Source of the DNA: Anaerolineales bacterium
GTDB lineage: Bacteria > Chloroflexota > Anaerolineae > Anaerolineales > Villigracilaceae
Direction of reading: 5' to 3'
NCBI GenBank assembly: GCA_015075725.1
Contig: JABTTV010000001.1
Location: forward strand, 3,959,223 to 4,023,222
Length of the DNA stretch: 64,000 nucleotides
The translations under genes were made by a program, and so were the position numbers. The notes beneath the pieces were generated by a model. The model was not told where the DNA came from. It worked only from the letters and a program-made list of their open reading frames with translations, and searched no databases. The number at the start of each line of letters is the position of its first letter. Positions within the stretch are counted from its first letter, which is position 1. Of this stretch, positions 26,108 to 34,543 are shown piece after piece.

Positions 26108-27675
26108 GCTGCGACCTCCTCAGCCAGACGGAAGTGCAGGTCGCCGACATGCTTGAAGAGGGGATTCGATTCCAACGCGGCAAAGATCGGGGCGGGCGGC
26201 ACGCGGCGGACAAGGTTCACCGCCGCATACAACTCCTGCGCATGGACGTGACCCTGGGGATTCGATTTCGCCAGTTCGCGCATCACCATAAGCAGCAGGT
26301 CTTCGAAGGGGCGCTTCTTTTCCCAGACCGGGTCGAGCGCCTTGAAATCGGGCACATGCACGACCATGCGTTCGTTGAATTCGGCTGTGATGGGCTGTTT
26401 GAGCATGGCAAAGACAAAGCCGCCATCCGAGCCGACCATGACGGTGCGCACCCAATCTTTTGCGGAACGCTGGGTGCGCGCCTCGACGATGACTTCGCCG
26501 GGTTTTTCGCCCCTGCGGACCTGCACCAGCGAACCGGGAATCAATTGATGCGCCTTGTACCATTCACGCAAACCGAAGACATAGCCATGCTCGAGCACGA
26601 CCCAGGCAGGGATGCGCTGACGGGTCTTGCCGTCCACCAGGGTAAAACGCACGCGCGGGGATTCATAAGCGGTGGGGAACAACTTGCGCGTGCGCGGCGA
26701 GACGGGAAGCGTCCCGGCGCGAAGATGCGGGTAGATCAACGTGATGCTGACGGACGAAATCTCCTCACGGGATTCGGCGCCATCTGTGCGGGTCAGTTCA
26801 TCATCGAGCTGGGCTTCCAATGCCGCCATTTCGGGAGAAAGGAGACTCCGATCGTGCGTAATCTCAACGTAGCGAAGCGGCGGAGGGACTTCGCGCACAA
26901 AGTCGGGTTCGAGGCGGCGAAGACACCAAAGCACCTGCCCGGCCGGGCCGACCTCGTCGAAGCGGTCATCGGCTTGCATGGCATAGTTCAAGGAAAATTC
27001 AGCCAGTTTCGGGTTGACACCGGCGGGGAGTTCGGAATCCTTGATCAGATCGGCGGTCGGGAGCGGTTCGCCCCCAGCCATATCCAAGACGGCTTCGACG
27101 AGATTCAACTGGCCTTCGTTGATGTCGATCAACAACGCGCGCGGAAACCAGCGGCCGGCGATCTTCACCAGCCCATCGTCTGCGGCAAAGGCGCTTTCGA
27201 GTTTCCCAGCGAGTTCATATCCGTGCTCGGAAAGGATGGCGCCCGTGCCCGATGCGTCGTCCGCGGGTTTTTCAACGGGCGCTTCATTGAGCGGATGCGA
27301 CGCCAGCCCAGCCGCAAACAAACGGGTCGACTGGTCTTCGAATTCGACGGTGATGACATCGAAGGATTCCACCGAGGGGTTGACGCCCGCGCGGATATTT
27401 TTCACCGTGCCGGTCTGCCAGCCAAGCGCAGGGAAGACCAGCACTTCACCGATGGGATATTTTTCCCTGGGAAGAAAAGGTTTACCCTCCACATTTTTTT
27501 TCCCGGCAGATTGTTTCTCAGCCAGCAGGCGCGAATCGACCAGCTCCGCGACGAGTTCGTTCGCGGTGAGAGGCGTTTCCCGTTCAAAGAGAAACGTGTG
27601 CAAGTTTTCTACGTCTTTGGGCGTTACCTGGAAATTCAACCAATAGTCGTTGGGTAGTGTAATTGCGCCGGGCAT
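26104..27675 (-). CDS. conserved protein of unknown function, 523 residues
   Basis: The soluble protein starts with PNDYWLNFQVTPKDVENLHTFLFE, a segment resembling a wHTH/HARE-type module (LTANELVAELVDSRLL). A beta-rich part follows (KYPIGEVLVFPALGWQTGTVK), which could bind nucleic acid or protein. No enzymatic motif is visible. It is coupled to the 142-residue gene. The complementary strand also has a 507-codon open frame, an artefact of GC-rich codon use. Confidence 0.75.
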   Translation of the reverse strand: MPGAITLPNDYWLNFQVTPKDVENLHTFLFERETPLTANELVAELVDSRLLAEKQSAGKKNVEGKPFLPREKYPIGEVLVFPALGWQTGTVKNIRAGVNPSVESFDVITVEFEDQSTRLFAAGLASHPLNEAPVEKPADDASGTGAILSEHGYELAGKLESAFAADDGLVKIAGRWFPRALLIDINEGQLNLVEAVLDMAGGEPLPTADLIKDSELPAGVNPKLAEFSLNYAMQADDRFDEVGPAGQVLWCLRRLEPDFVREVPPPLRYVEITHDRSLLSPEMAALEAQLDDELTRTDGAESREEISSVSITLIYPHLRAGTLPVSPRTRKLFPTAYESPRVRFTLVDGKTRQRIPAWVVLEHGYVFGLREWYKAHQLIPGSLVQVRRGEKPGEVIVEARTQRSAKDWVRTVMVGSDGGFVFAMLKQPITAEFNERMVVHVPDFKALDPVWEKKRPFEDLLLMVMRELAKSNPQGHVHAQELYAAVNLVRRVPPAPIFAALESNPLFKHVGDLHFRLAEEVAA

Positions 27676-27718
27676 ATTCAGCCTTGATGTGAGATGTTCC
27701 TTTTGAGAGGCGGTCGAA

Positions 27719-27724
27719 TTATAC
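27719..27724 (-). promoter_or_regulatory. -10 box of the 523-residue protein gene
   Basis: TATAAT on the minus strand, 44 bases before the start codon. The -35 is not obvious. Confidence 0.4.
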
Positions 27725-27934
27725 CTTCCTTGCGTAAAATCTCACAGGTTAATGCAGAGTAAGAATTCACACACTTTCTTCATCCGCTTTTAACCGCCAT
27801 CATGTAAATTCGATGAAATTTTTTCAAAGGACCTCCCGCAAAGGCCAATCCATCATTGCGATCTTTGCCGCTTTCCCCGCCGCCAATGAGTGCGGCGACG
27901 GCATTCATGCAAAACATCGAAAAGGAAACCCGAT

Positions 27935-28414
27935 ATGAATAAAACTTCGCTCATCCTGACCGCGTCGTTGATCGCAGGTCTTCTTGCGGCTTGCGGAGGA
28001 AGCGCTCCGCTTCCGACCGCGACCGAGCCGCCCGCGCCGACCGAGGCGATCCCTTCGCCGACTGCCTCTCCGATCCCAACCGTCGAGGTCGTTCCCGCAA
28101 CCGAAGTTCCGGCAACGGATTCCCCGGCGGCAACCACAAGCGGATTTGCAAGCAGCGTTTACCCGATCTTCGAAGCGAAGTGCATCAAGTGCCACGGAGT
28201 GGAGCAAGTAAAGGAAGGCTTGAGCATGTTGAGCTACGATGAACTGATGGCGGGTTCCTTCAACGGACCGGTGGTGCTGCCGGGCAACGCCGATGGAAGC
28301 CTGCTGGTGGACCTGATCGCGCGCGGCAAGATGCCGAACCGTGGTCCGAAGGTGACCGAGGGGGAGCTGCAAATCATCAAGGATTGGATCAACCAGGGGG
28401 CGTTGAATAACTAA
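27935..28414 (+). CDS. lipoprotein with one c-type cytochrome domain
   Basis: The 159-residue protein has a lipobox signal (GLLAACGG) and a Pro/Thr/Glu linker of about 40 residues. A haem-binding CIKCHG then lies in the planctomycete-type cytochrome pattern (VYPIFEAKCIKCHG...GLSMLSYDELMAG), followed by an axial-ligand candidate Met in RGKMPNRGP. It is an exported single-haem electron carrier. ATG 27935 is chosen because the signal peptide starts there. Confidence 0.85.
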   Translation: MNKTSLILTASLIAGLLAACGGSAPLPTATEPPAPTEAIPSPTASPIPTVEVVPATEVPATDSPAATTSGFASSVYPIFEAKCIKCHGVEQVKEGLSMLSYDELMAGSFNGPVVLPGNADGSLLVDLIARGKMPNRGPKVTEGELQIIKDWINQGALNN

Positions 28415-28645
28415 GCGCTTCTGTTCAAGTCGCCGCCCGCAGCGGCGTTATTACGAGGAAAATGCGATAAACCCAGCGCCGGGGACGGCTCTGGGAGCGG
28501 GTCTTGGAATGAGCAGTTAGGACGCTGACGTTTCCGGCGTATGACGCCGCCGGGGACGGCTGCTTTGAGCAAACGGGAGATCGCTTCGGACTTCGTCCTC
28601 GCAATGACATCAATTCCGGGGGATGCTTTATAATTGCCGAAAGCC

Positions 28646-29407
28646 ATGACCGAGCAGACATCGCGCCCGCAAGCCCAGCACATCATCCAGCCGCCGAGAA
28701 CGCAGTTCCTGACGAACTTCAAACTACCGGATGTGAGCTTCTGGCAGGATGACCCGACGACGCCGAACGGCATCAGTTTCGCCAAAATGGCGACCATGAC
28801 GCGCGGGGTCATCATCCGGGCGGGACAGGGTTCGTTCGAAGACAGGGTCTTCAAAACATCGTGGCGGAACGCAAAAACGGCGGGATTGCTGCGCGGGGCG
28901 TACTGGTTCTACGACAGCCGCGTGAACCCGAAACGTCAGGCGGAGAAATGGGCCGAGATCATGGGGAACGACCCCGGCGAGATGGAAATGTGGGGCGATT
29001 TCGAGGACCAATACGGAGGTCCGTACGGAGGCTGGCGCAACTGGTTCGATTTCATGGAACGCGTGAAAGCCCTGATGCCGAATCAAAAACTCGGCGTTTA
29101 CACCGGTTATTATTATTTCCAGGAACACGCGGCGGGCGTGCGTTACTTTGCGCAATATCCTTTGTGGATCGCATGGTACAACCCAACCGAGCCGCGCATC
29201 CCGCCGATCTGGGAGGATTGGACGTACTGGCAGTTCACGTCGAACGGCGACGGGGCGCTGTACGGCGTGGAAAGCCTCGATATCGACCTGAACTATTTCA
29301 ACGGGACGGAAGCGGATTTCCTCGCCCGTTACAACGCAGGCACAGCCCAAGCCACGCTGATCGCAAAATTCGGCGACACGCTTGTGGAATACAGGAGAGT
29401 CTCATGA
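28646..29407 (+). CDS. GH25-type lysozyme (muramidase)
   Basis: The 253-residue protein matches the glycoside hydrolase 25 barrel: VSFWQDD at strand 1, GVIIRAGQG, AYWFYD, the catalytic acid pair in MWGDFEDQ, LGVYTGYYYF, LWIAWYN and WTYWQFTSNG. It has no signal peptide. Such enzymes cut the NAM-NAG bond of peptidoglycan. Its stop overlaps the next start (ATGA). Proximity to the integron and lack of a signal would also fit a phage-derived endolysin. Confidence 0.85.
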   Translation: MTEQTSRPQAQHIIQPPRTQFLTNFKLPDVSFWQDDPTTPNGISFAKMATMTRGVIIRAGQGSFEDRVFKTSWRNAKTAGLLRGAYWFYDSRVNPKRQAEKWAEIMGNDPGEMEMWGDFEDQYGGPYGGWRNWFDFMERVKALMPNQKLGVYTGYYYFQEHAAGVRYFAQYPLWIAWYNPTEPRIPPIWEDWTYWQFTSNGDGALYGVESLDIDLNYFNGTEADFLARYNAGTAQATLIAKFGDTLVEYRRVS

Positions 29408-29778
29408 CCCAATACAGCATGTCCCCCATCAGCAGCGGCACGCGGATGAGGAAAGACCACAATACGTTTTCAGCGGTGATCACCTCGTTCAACCGCGGTC
29501 AATTGGTGGTCGGCGATGAAATCTGGGAGGCGCCCGCAGACGGCAACGAAGTAAAGAAGGGCGACAAATGGCTGCGCGTGACCTCGGTGGACGGGGTGAA
29601 CGTGACGGAGCGCGGCTGGATGGCGTACATCCATAAAGGGGTGCCGATCTGCGACGGTTTCAAGGAGATCGAAGACCCCACGCCTCCCCCCGGACCTGTT
29701 TTTCCGGAGTCGTTCACGCTGGTAGACCCGAGCGGGGCGAAGGCGGAGTATAAGTTCGTTAAGATCATTGAGGGTTGA
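29404..29778 (+). CDS. SH3-like partner of the GH25 enzyme
   Basis: The 124-residue protein has a beta-rich core (AVITSFNRGQLVVGDEIWEA, VKKGDKWLRVTSV, GWMAYIHKG) that looks like a bacterial SH3 cell-wall-binding fold. A Pro-rich linker and a short tail follow. It overlaps the lysozyme gene by four bases, so it probably helps that enzyme bind its substrate. The family call is by pattern only. Confidence 0.6.
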   Translation: MTQYSMSPISSGTRMRKDHNTFSAVITSFNRGQLVVGDEIWEAPADGNEVKKGDKWLRVTSVDGVNVTERGWMAYIHKGVPICDGFKEIEDPTPPPGPVFPESFTLVDPSGAKAEYKFVKIIEG

Positions 29779-29884
29779 TGGTTGGAGGTTGGGGGTTGAT
29801 GGTTGGAGGTTGGGGGTTGATGGTTGGGGGTTGGGGGTTGGGGGTTGATGGTGGGAGGTTGGTGGTGGGAGGTTGATGGTTAGG
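29773..29884 (+). repeat. G-rich minisatellite
   Basis: Degenerate tandem copies of GGTTGATGGTTGGAGGTTGG, about 110 bases, made almost only of G and T. It spans the gap between the SH3-like gene and the intI stop codon and overlaps both. It contains many GGG runs that could form G-quadruplexes. Confidence 0.9.
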
Positions 29885-30833
29885 GGTCGAGGGGGGATTT
29901 GACTGCCATGCCGCCGCGCTGAATAACATGGGTGTAGATCATGGTAGTGCGGACGTCCTTATGGCCGAGCAGTTCCTGTACGGTGCGGATGTCGTAGCCG
30001 TTTTGAAGCAGATGGGTGGCAAATGAGTGGCGGAAGGTGTGGGGGCTGACGCGTTTTTGGATCCCGGCTTTTTGGGTAGATTCTTTGATGGTTCGCTGCA
30101 ATCCGGATTCATCCATGTGATGGCGGCGTTCCCTGCCGCTGCGAGGGTCGAGCGATCGTTTGGGGGAGGGGAAGAGGTATTGCCAGGCAAGTTCGCGGCT
30201 GGCGTTCGGGTATTTGTTTTCGAGGGCGGTGGGGAGGTAGACTTCGCCAAAACCGGCTGAGAGGTCTTCTTCGTGAAGGAGGCGGACGCGTTCGATCTGG
30301 CGGCGCAGGTCGGGGATTATGGAATCGGGGAGGGGGGTGACGCGGTCCTTTTCGCCTTTGCCATCGCGGACGGTGAGGGTTTTGTATTCAAAGTCGACGT
30401 CTTTGACGCGCAGGCGCAGACATTCCATGAGGCGCAAGCCGGAGCCGTAGAGAACCTGCGCCATGAGTTTGTTCAGCCCATTCATCCGGTCGATGATGCG
30501 GATGACCTCTTCGCGGCTGAGGACGGTGGGGAGGCGTTCGGGTCGTTTGGCGGCGGAGAGGAGGATGGGTTCGATCTCTTTATGCAGGACTTCGCGATAG
30601 AGGAAGAGGATGGCGGAAAGCGCCTGGTTCTGGGTGGAGGCGGCAACGGTGCGTTCGGTGGCGAGGTGGATGAGGAATGCCCTGATCTCCTCTGCGCCCA
30701 TTTCGAGGGGGTGGCGCTTCTTGTGGAAGAGGATGTACCGGCGGACCCAGTCCAGATAGGTTTCTTCGGTGCGGTTGGAGTAGTGCCTGGAGCGCAGGAT
30801 TTCGCTCATTTCGTCGAGGATCTTTTTTGCCAT
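29880..30833 (-). CDS. intI: integron integrase (IntI-type tyrosine recombinase)
   Basis: The 317-residue recombinase has catalytic R134 (GSGLRLMECLRLR), H265 and R268 (SPHTFRHSFATHLL), H291 (LLGHKD) and nucleophile Y300 (TTMIYTHV). Between residues 198 and 240 it carries the extra domain unique to IntI (YLPTALENKYP, DPRSGRERRHHM) that separates integron integrases from XerC/D and phage integrases. It inserts and excises cassettes by recombining attC with attI. It is transcribed away from the array, as in known integrons. The gene is intact and uses GC-rich host-like codons. Confidence 0.96.
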   Translation of the reverse strand: MAKKILDEMSEILRSRHYSNRTEETYLDWVRRYILFHKKRHPLEMGAEEIRAFLIHLATERTVAASTQNQALSAILFLYREVLHKEIEPILLSAAKRPERLPTVLSREEVIRIIDRMNGLNKLMAQVLYGSGLRLMECLRLRVKDVDFEYKTLTVRDGKGEKDRVTPLPDSIIPDLRRQIERVRLLHEEDLSAGFGEVYLPTALENKYPNASRELAWQYLFPSPKRSLDPRSGRERRHHMDESGLQRTIKESTQKAGIQKRVSPHTFRHSFATHLLQNGYDIRTVQELLGHKDVRTTMIYTHVIQRGGMAVKSPLDP

Positions 30834-30839
30834 GAGTGC

Positions 30840-30867
30840 TTGACTTGGTGGTTGGGGTCGGTATAAT
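30840..30867 (+). promoter_or_regulatory. candidate cassette promoter Pc
   Basis: TTGACT and a perfect TATAAT, 16 bases apart, just upstream of intI and directed into the cassette array. Initiation near 30875 would transcribe the first cassettes. Pc promoters of known integrons occupy the same place. Confidence 0.7.
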
Positions 30868-30962
30868 GGTGGAGTGCTAAGTGGTTGTGCTTTTTAGACT
30901 GAGGGCTGCCAGCATTTTACACCATTCTCGAGAGTTTCTGTCCATAGGTAGTTATGTTGAGG

Positions 30963-30986
30963 AGCTCAACCGAGTATCTAGTTAGC
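30963..30986 (+). other. candidate attI site
   Basis: GCTCAAC (fits RYYYAAC) and GTTAGCT face each other across a ten-base gap, between intI and the first cassette ORF. The right core resembles GTTAGCC seen at two attC ends in the array. Position and layout fit attI, but no known attI sequence matches closely. Confidence 0.45.
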
Positions 30987-31018
30987 TTGCTCATTCAATT
31001 CGATTATTGCAGGGTGAT

Positions 31019-32254
31019 ATGAAGCACAAGAAGCAATTCCTGGTCGTTGTCTCATCAGCAATTTTTGCATTGCTACTCCTGTTATCCTGTTCAAAACCAG
31101 TGAAGGATGCGGAGAGCTTTGTAAATTGCCAAAATGGGAAGAACCCTACCCCAATTACCAAGGACTTCCAGTTTTCAGGTGATTTACTTTTCGTGAAAAG
31201 TGACGATTCCGAAATTCTTGCATTTAACGGAGAGACGCACGAGTTTAATTCAGTATTTCACATGCCAAATGATGAGCTTTACCATGTGTCACCATTATCC
31301 AAGGATGGAAAAACACTGGTAATTTTCCATCAAGATCCAGCTGCTTTGGAGAATCTTTCCATCACATTCATATCAAATCGTGGAGCAATAGAAAATAAAA
31401 ACGTTCGTGTACCGACTTTGGAGCAAAGTAGAGATAAAATCATCGCATGGTTTCCAATATCTTGGGTAAATAGCAATTATTTGCAGGGAGTTTTATACGA
31501 AAAAGGAAATTCCGGGGATGAGTTATGGGAAACATGGTTATTGAATCCATATGAATTGGAATGGAAATCTTTATCAAGCATCAGTAATGGTATCAATCAA
31601 GCTCAACATAGCGGTTTTTCAATTTCGCCTGACATGACGAGGGTCCTGTACATCAATAACCAATACCATCTTGTTTTGTACGATTTGACTCAAAGCAAGG
31701 ATATATGGGAATACAGTAACTACGATGGCATAAATCCAGTGATGACTTCACCAGTCCTTGCCGACGCAATTTGGTCTGAAGATGGCAAGATGCTCGCACT
31801 GCCTATTTCAACTGGTGTTCCCGAAAATCGAGAGGGCATTCTAGTTATAGATCAAAATGGAAAAACCCTCCGATTGATGGATTTTGGAATGCGGCAATTT
31901 GGATTGAGCTGGTCTAACGACAAGAATTTCATTTCGTTCTATGGAAATCAGCGTACGGGACTAACACCTGCGAGTGATATGCAATCAGTAATTCGCGTGA
32001 TGGACGCGAACTCTGGTTTATCAAGAGATTTATGTATACTCAGTGAAAACACAGAACCACGAGGAGGCATTATTTGGTCGCCAGATCAACAATTTCTGGT
32101 ATATGCCTTACAAAACAACAATGCGAAGCGAGACGAATTTATAATTCAAAAGTTGAATGATCCTCAACTACAGATAATCCCATTCGACAAGGACTGGCCA
32201 AACTTTGATTTTTTAGGCTGGTCGACGGAGCCTTGGGACAAAGCAGGAAATTAA
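31019..32254 (+). CDS. cassette 1: lipoprotein with propeller-like repeats
   Basis: The 411-residue protein starts with a signal peptide and lipobox (LLLLSC). The rest is beta-rich with WD/PD40-like strands (FSISPDMTRVLYINN, WSEDGKMLALP, IWSPDQQFLVYA). It is an exported propeller lipoprotein of unknown ligand. It is AT-rich compared with the chromosome. ATG 31019 is preferred over the upstream TTG at 31007. It is the first cassette after attI and lies under the candidate Pc. Confidence 0.8.
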   Translation: MKHKKQFLVVVSSAIFALLLLLSCSKPVKDAESFVNCQNGKNPTPITKDFQFSGDLLFVKSDDSEILAFNGETHEFNSVFHMPNDELYHVSPLSKDGKTLVIFHQDPAALENLSITFISNRGAIENKNVRVPTLEQSRDKIIAWFPISWVNSNYLQGVLYEKGNSGDELWETWLLNPYELEWKSLSSISNGINQAQHSGFSISPDMTRVLYINNQYHLVLYDLTQSKDIWEYSNYDGINPVMTSPVLADAIWSEDGKMLALPISTGVPENREGILVIDQNGKTLRLMDFGMRQFGLSWSNDKNFISFYGNQRTGLTPASDMQSVIRVMDANSGLSRDLCILSENTEPRGGIIWSPDQQFLVYALQNNNAKRDEFIIQKLNDPQLQIIPFDKDWPNFDFLGWSTEPWDKAGN

Positions 32255-32302
32255 TAGAAAAGCCTTGATATGCAAAAGGTCTACGCTACTCGCATGAAAG
32301 CA

Positions 32303-32432
32303 AGCTAACAATGCGTGCAGTGGACAGGTGGGTACGCGCCGCATTTTCAAGCCTTTTTCGCGGCTTTGGGTTTTTCCCGTTTCGACGGCGAGCCTCGTCC
32401 CGCCCACCTGCCACTAACGCGAGCCGTTGGGC
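32303..32432 (+). other. attC site of cassette 1 (130 bp, normal type)
   Basis: R'' end AGCTAAC, then arm CAGTGGACAGGTGGG pairing with CCCACCTGCCACT, and R' end GTTGGGC. The single-strand fold, length and orientation are those of ordinary attC sites. Confidence 0.85.
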
Positions 32433-32915
32433 AGGCAAGAGCAAAACCATCTTTTTAGCGGTGGCGTTTCTTCAAGAAAAACTTTGAGTCCGATTTTCAG
32501 CAAACAAGTTTTCAAGTTCTCGGCTTTTTCTTTCGGCTTTGTTTTCTTCGTTGGCAAAAGTTCAGGTTCATTTTTGTAGGTTTCCAAAATCGGCTTGTCT
32601 TTTCTTCGCCAGCAGTTTTGTTTAAGTTTGGTTTTGATTTGCAAAGTCAGTTTCTTTTAGCCGTGTTCGTGGTCGGTTTTCCAGGCTCTCAAAATTAGCG
32701 CGGCTTCTTTTCGCAAAGTTTCAGGTAAGTTGAGTTTGTAAAATTTTGTCGGTTTTGTTGGCATTGTTGGTTTTGGGTCAAAATCAGGTTTTCCAAAATC
32801 AGCGTTCTGGCAAGTTCTAGTTTTGGTCATTGCTAAAAGATAAGTTGTGTGTAAAATTCAGGCGTGTTGGCGGTGTTATCTTTTTTCGGCAAAGGTTTTG
32901 GTAAGTCAGCAGCCT
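32433..32915 (+). other. cassette 2: no coding frame seen
   Basis: About 480 bases between two attC ends, T-rich on the plus strand, with recurring GGTTTT/TTTCGGCTTT words. I find no convincing gene on either strand. Non-coding cassettes are known in chromosomal integrons. Confidence 0.6.
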
Positions 32916-32930
32916 GCCCAACAAAGCGTG
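32916..32930 (+). other. left half of cassette 2 attC
   Basis: GCCCAACAAAGCGTG is the R''-L'' end of an attC, nearly identical to the left ends at 45176 and 46622. Its partner arm lies 1.2 kb away, beyond an insertion sequence. Confidence 0.75.
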
Positions 32931-32988
32931 CAGCAACTGTCTTGAAAGTCAAGAGCAAAACCACCATTAAAGGGAAGACCAGTCCGTC

Positions 32989-33936
32989 TCAGACTATGAC
33001 CCTCTGCCTGAACGGGACCTGATCTCGCATCATCGCGTTCAAGATCGTTAGAAACTTCCGCATACACGCGGTCAGCGCCACCTTCTTCTCCTTGCCGCGC
33101 TTCAACAGATTCTCGTACTGCACCTTGATCGTAGGATTGTAACGACACGCCACCAGGGTCGCCATGTATAAGACACTGCGCACATCTGCCCGTCCTCCCT
33201 TGGTCTTGCGATAGCCTCGTTTCCTGCCGCTGTCGTGGTTCATCGGCGCCACTCCCACCAGCGCCGCAATCTTCTTCCGGTCCATCTTTCCCAACTCCGG
33301 CAGGTCCGCCAGGAATGTAGCTGTGGCGACCGGTCCCACGCCCGGTGCGCTCGCCAATATCCTGCGTCCCACCTGCCACTTTTCCTGCCCTGCAATAAAC
33401 ACACCGATCTGATCCTCCACATCCTTCTTCTCTGACTGTATGCAATGGATGATCCGCTCCACCGAAGCCTGCAAACTGGGCTGGATCGTCCGCAACCGGT
33501 TCTTTTCTGCCTTTATCATCTCCTCCAATTGCCTGCGTCTGACCAACAGCCCGCTCAATTCCCGTTCCTTCTCATCTTTCCCCTCGTACAACCTCGGTTT
33601 CACCCGCTCTCCAAATACAGCCAGGATCTGGGCATCCAGCTTGTCCGTCTTCGCCAGCAGACCGCACGCGCGCGCGAATTGCCTCACCCGGGATGGGTTC
33701 ACCACTGCGACCGCCAAGCCTTTCCGAAATAAGCCTGCCACCACCGCCCGCTGGTAGCCGCCCGTGGCTTCCACGACGATCCGTTCGGGCTCGAGGGCTT
33801 TCATATCCCGGATGAGTCCGGCTATCCCTTTTTCATCGTTCCCTGTCTGGCTGGCTTTGGTCTCCCCCAGTACCGCAATATCCAACCTGTCTTTCGACAC
33901 ATCGATCCCTACGTACTTTCCACTACTTGTTGCCAT
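32989..33936 (-). CDS. IS110-family transposase (DEDD recombinase)
   Basis: From ATG 33936 (RBS GGAGGAAG) the protein has 315 residues. The RuvC-like DEDD residues are D12 (VGIDVSKDRLD), E56 (VEATGGY), D98 and D101 (KTDKLDAQ). The C-terminal Tnp20 domain has PGVGPVATATFLADLPEL and the catalytic Ser236 (NHDSGRKRG). It is full length with no frameshift, so it may be active. The long non-coding leader upstream is the place where IS110-group elements encode their bridge RNA. Confidence 0.95.
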   Translation of the reverse strand: MATSSGKYVGIDVSKDRLDIAVLGETKASQTGNDEKGIAGLIRDMKALEPERIVVEATGGYQRAVVAGLFRKGLAVAVVNPSRVRQFARACGLLAKTDKLDAQILAVFGERVKPRLYEGKDEKERELSGLLVRRRQLEEMIKAEKNRLRTIQPSLQASVERIIHCIQSEKKDVEDQIGVFIAGQEKWQVGRRILASAPGVGPVATATFLADLPELGKMDRKKIAALVGVAPMNHDSGRKRGYRKTKGGRADVRSVLYMATLVACRYNPTIKVQYENLLKRGKEKKVALTACMRKFLTILNAMMRDQVPFRQRVIV

Positions 33937-34100
33937 TTCTTCCTCCTCTCCGTATAATGGAGTTGAGCCCACGCTAGTATTCGGTCTCTGACGACCTTTC
34001 AACTGTTCGGGCTCACCTGACGATAGGACATGGCGATCATGCTGCACGACGGTCTCCAACGACCTCCTGACGGTCGATCTGCCATGTCCTGCTTAAAGAT
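33937..34100 (-). ncRNA. candidate bridge RNA of the IS110 element
   Basis: The leader folds, on the minus strand, into two stem-loops. The first has stem AGGACATGGC/GCCATGTCCT (34027-34088) around a large loop. The second has GAGCCC/GGGCTC (33965-34014) with inner hairpin GGTC/GACC. CGTGCAGCA in the first loop equals plus-strand 32927-32935 at the left junction. ACCTGACG (34104-34111) at the right junction is repeated at 34015-34022. IS110 bridge RNAs have such internal loops pairing to donor and target. The fold was read by eye only. Confidence 0.55.
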
Positions 34101-34103
34101 ACT

Positions 34104-34232
34104 ACCTGACGCTGGGGACTGCCGCCTTCGGCGGCGTGCGCACATCCCAAGCCTTTTTTCACGCCTTATCATTTTTCCAGTTGGACGGCTTCGCCGTCCC
34201 CGCCCCAGCGCAGGTAACGCAAACCGTTGAAA
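34104..34232 (+). other. right part of cassette 2 attC
   Basis: ACCTGACGCTGGGG pairs with CCCCAGCGCAGGT, with one extrahelical A. An inner hairpin GCCGCC/GGCGGC is present, and the site ends in GTTGAAA, a weak R' core. Confidence 0.7.
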
Positions 34233-34413
34233 CTGTCGAAGAAGTTCCCTCTTAAAAATCGACCTTTTGAACGTGGGAGGGAATCGCTGAAAAGCGCCCG
34301 GTTTTTGGGGTTCCGCACAACATTTTGGATTTTTTGGGCTGTTTTTCAGCCTGTTGTGGGAAAATTTTTAGCTCAATTTTGAAGCAAAGGGTTTTTCGAC
34401 AGTCTCGTTGGGA
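34233..34413 (+). other. short non-coding cassette or cassette remnant
   Basis: 180 bases without a gene, ending in GTTTTTCGACAGTCTCGTTGGGA. This matches the right end of the long attC units but has no left partner. Confidence 0.5.
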
Positions 34414-34543
34414 TCGTCGTAAATCTTTACTTGTGCAATAGCATATTTCTCGGAAAATTGATGACCAGCACTTGTAGCCTATGGCTATTTTGAGCGATAA
34501 ACTTTCAAAGCATACAACCATTCTATAAGAAGAGAATATAAAA

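Larger units (their letters stand above)
32931..34103 (-). mobile_element. IS110-family insertion sequence inside an attC
   Basis: About 1.17 kb separates the left attC end (GCGTGC) from the arm ACCTGACGCTGGGG that should follow it. The arm pairs with CCCCAGCGCAGGT before the R' end, so removing the IS rebuilds a normal attC. No terminal inverted repeats were found, as expected for the IS110 group. The left boundary is uncertain: AAGAGCAAAACCA near 32949 also occurs at the start of cassette 2. Confidence 0.8.

Noticed and set aside
26134..27657. 507-codon frame opposite the 523-residue gene
   Set aside because: It mirrors the real gene codon for codon in GC-rich DNA, has no RBS and gives a composition unlike a natural protein.
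28861..29403. Upstream extension of the SH3-like gene in its frame
   Set aside because: It overlaps the lysozyme gene fully in another frame; the ATGA-coupled start at 29404 is better.
29773..29884. Tandem repeats considered as CRISPR
   Set aside because: No unique spacers, repeat unit too short and degenerate, and no cas genes.
32414..32644. 76-codon minus-strand frame in cassette 2
   Set aside because: Low-complexity Lys/Thr/Pro content from T-rich DNA, crosses the attC end and has no RBS.
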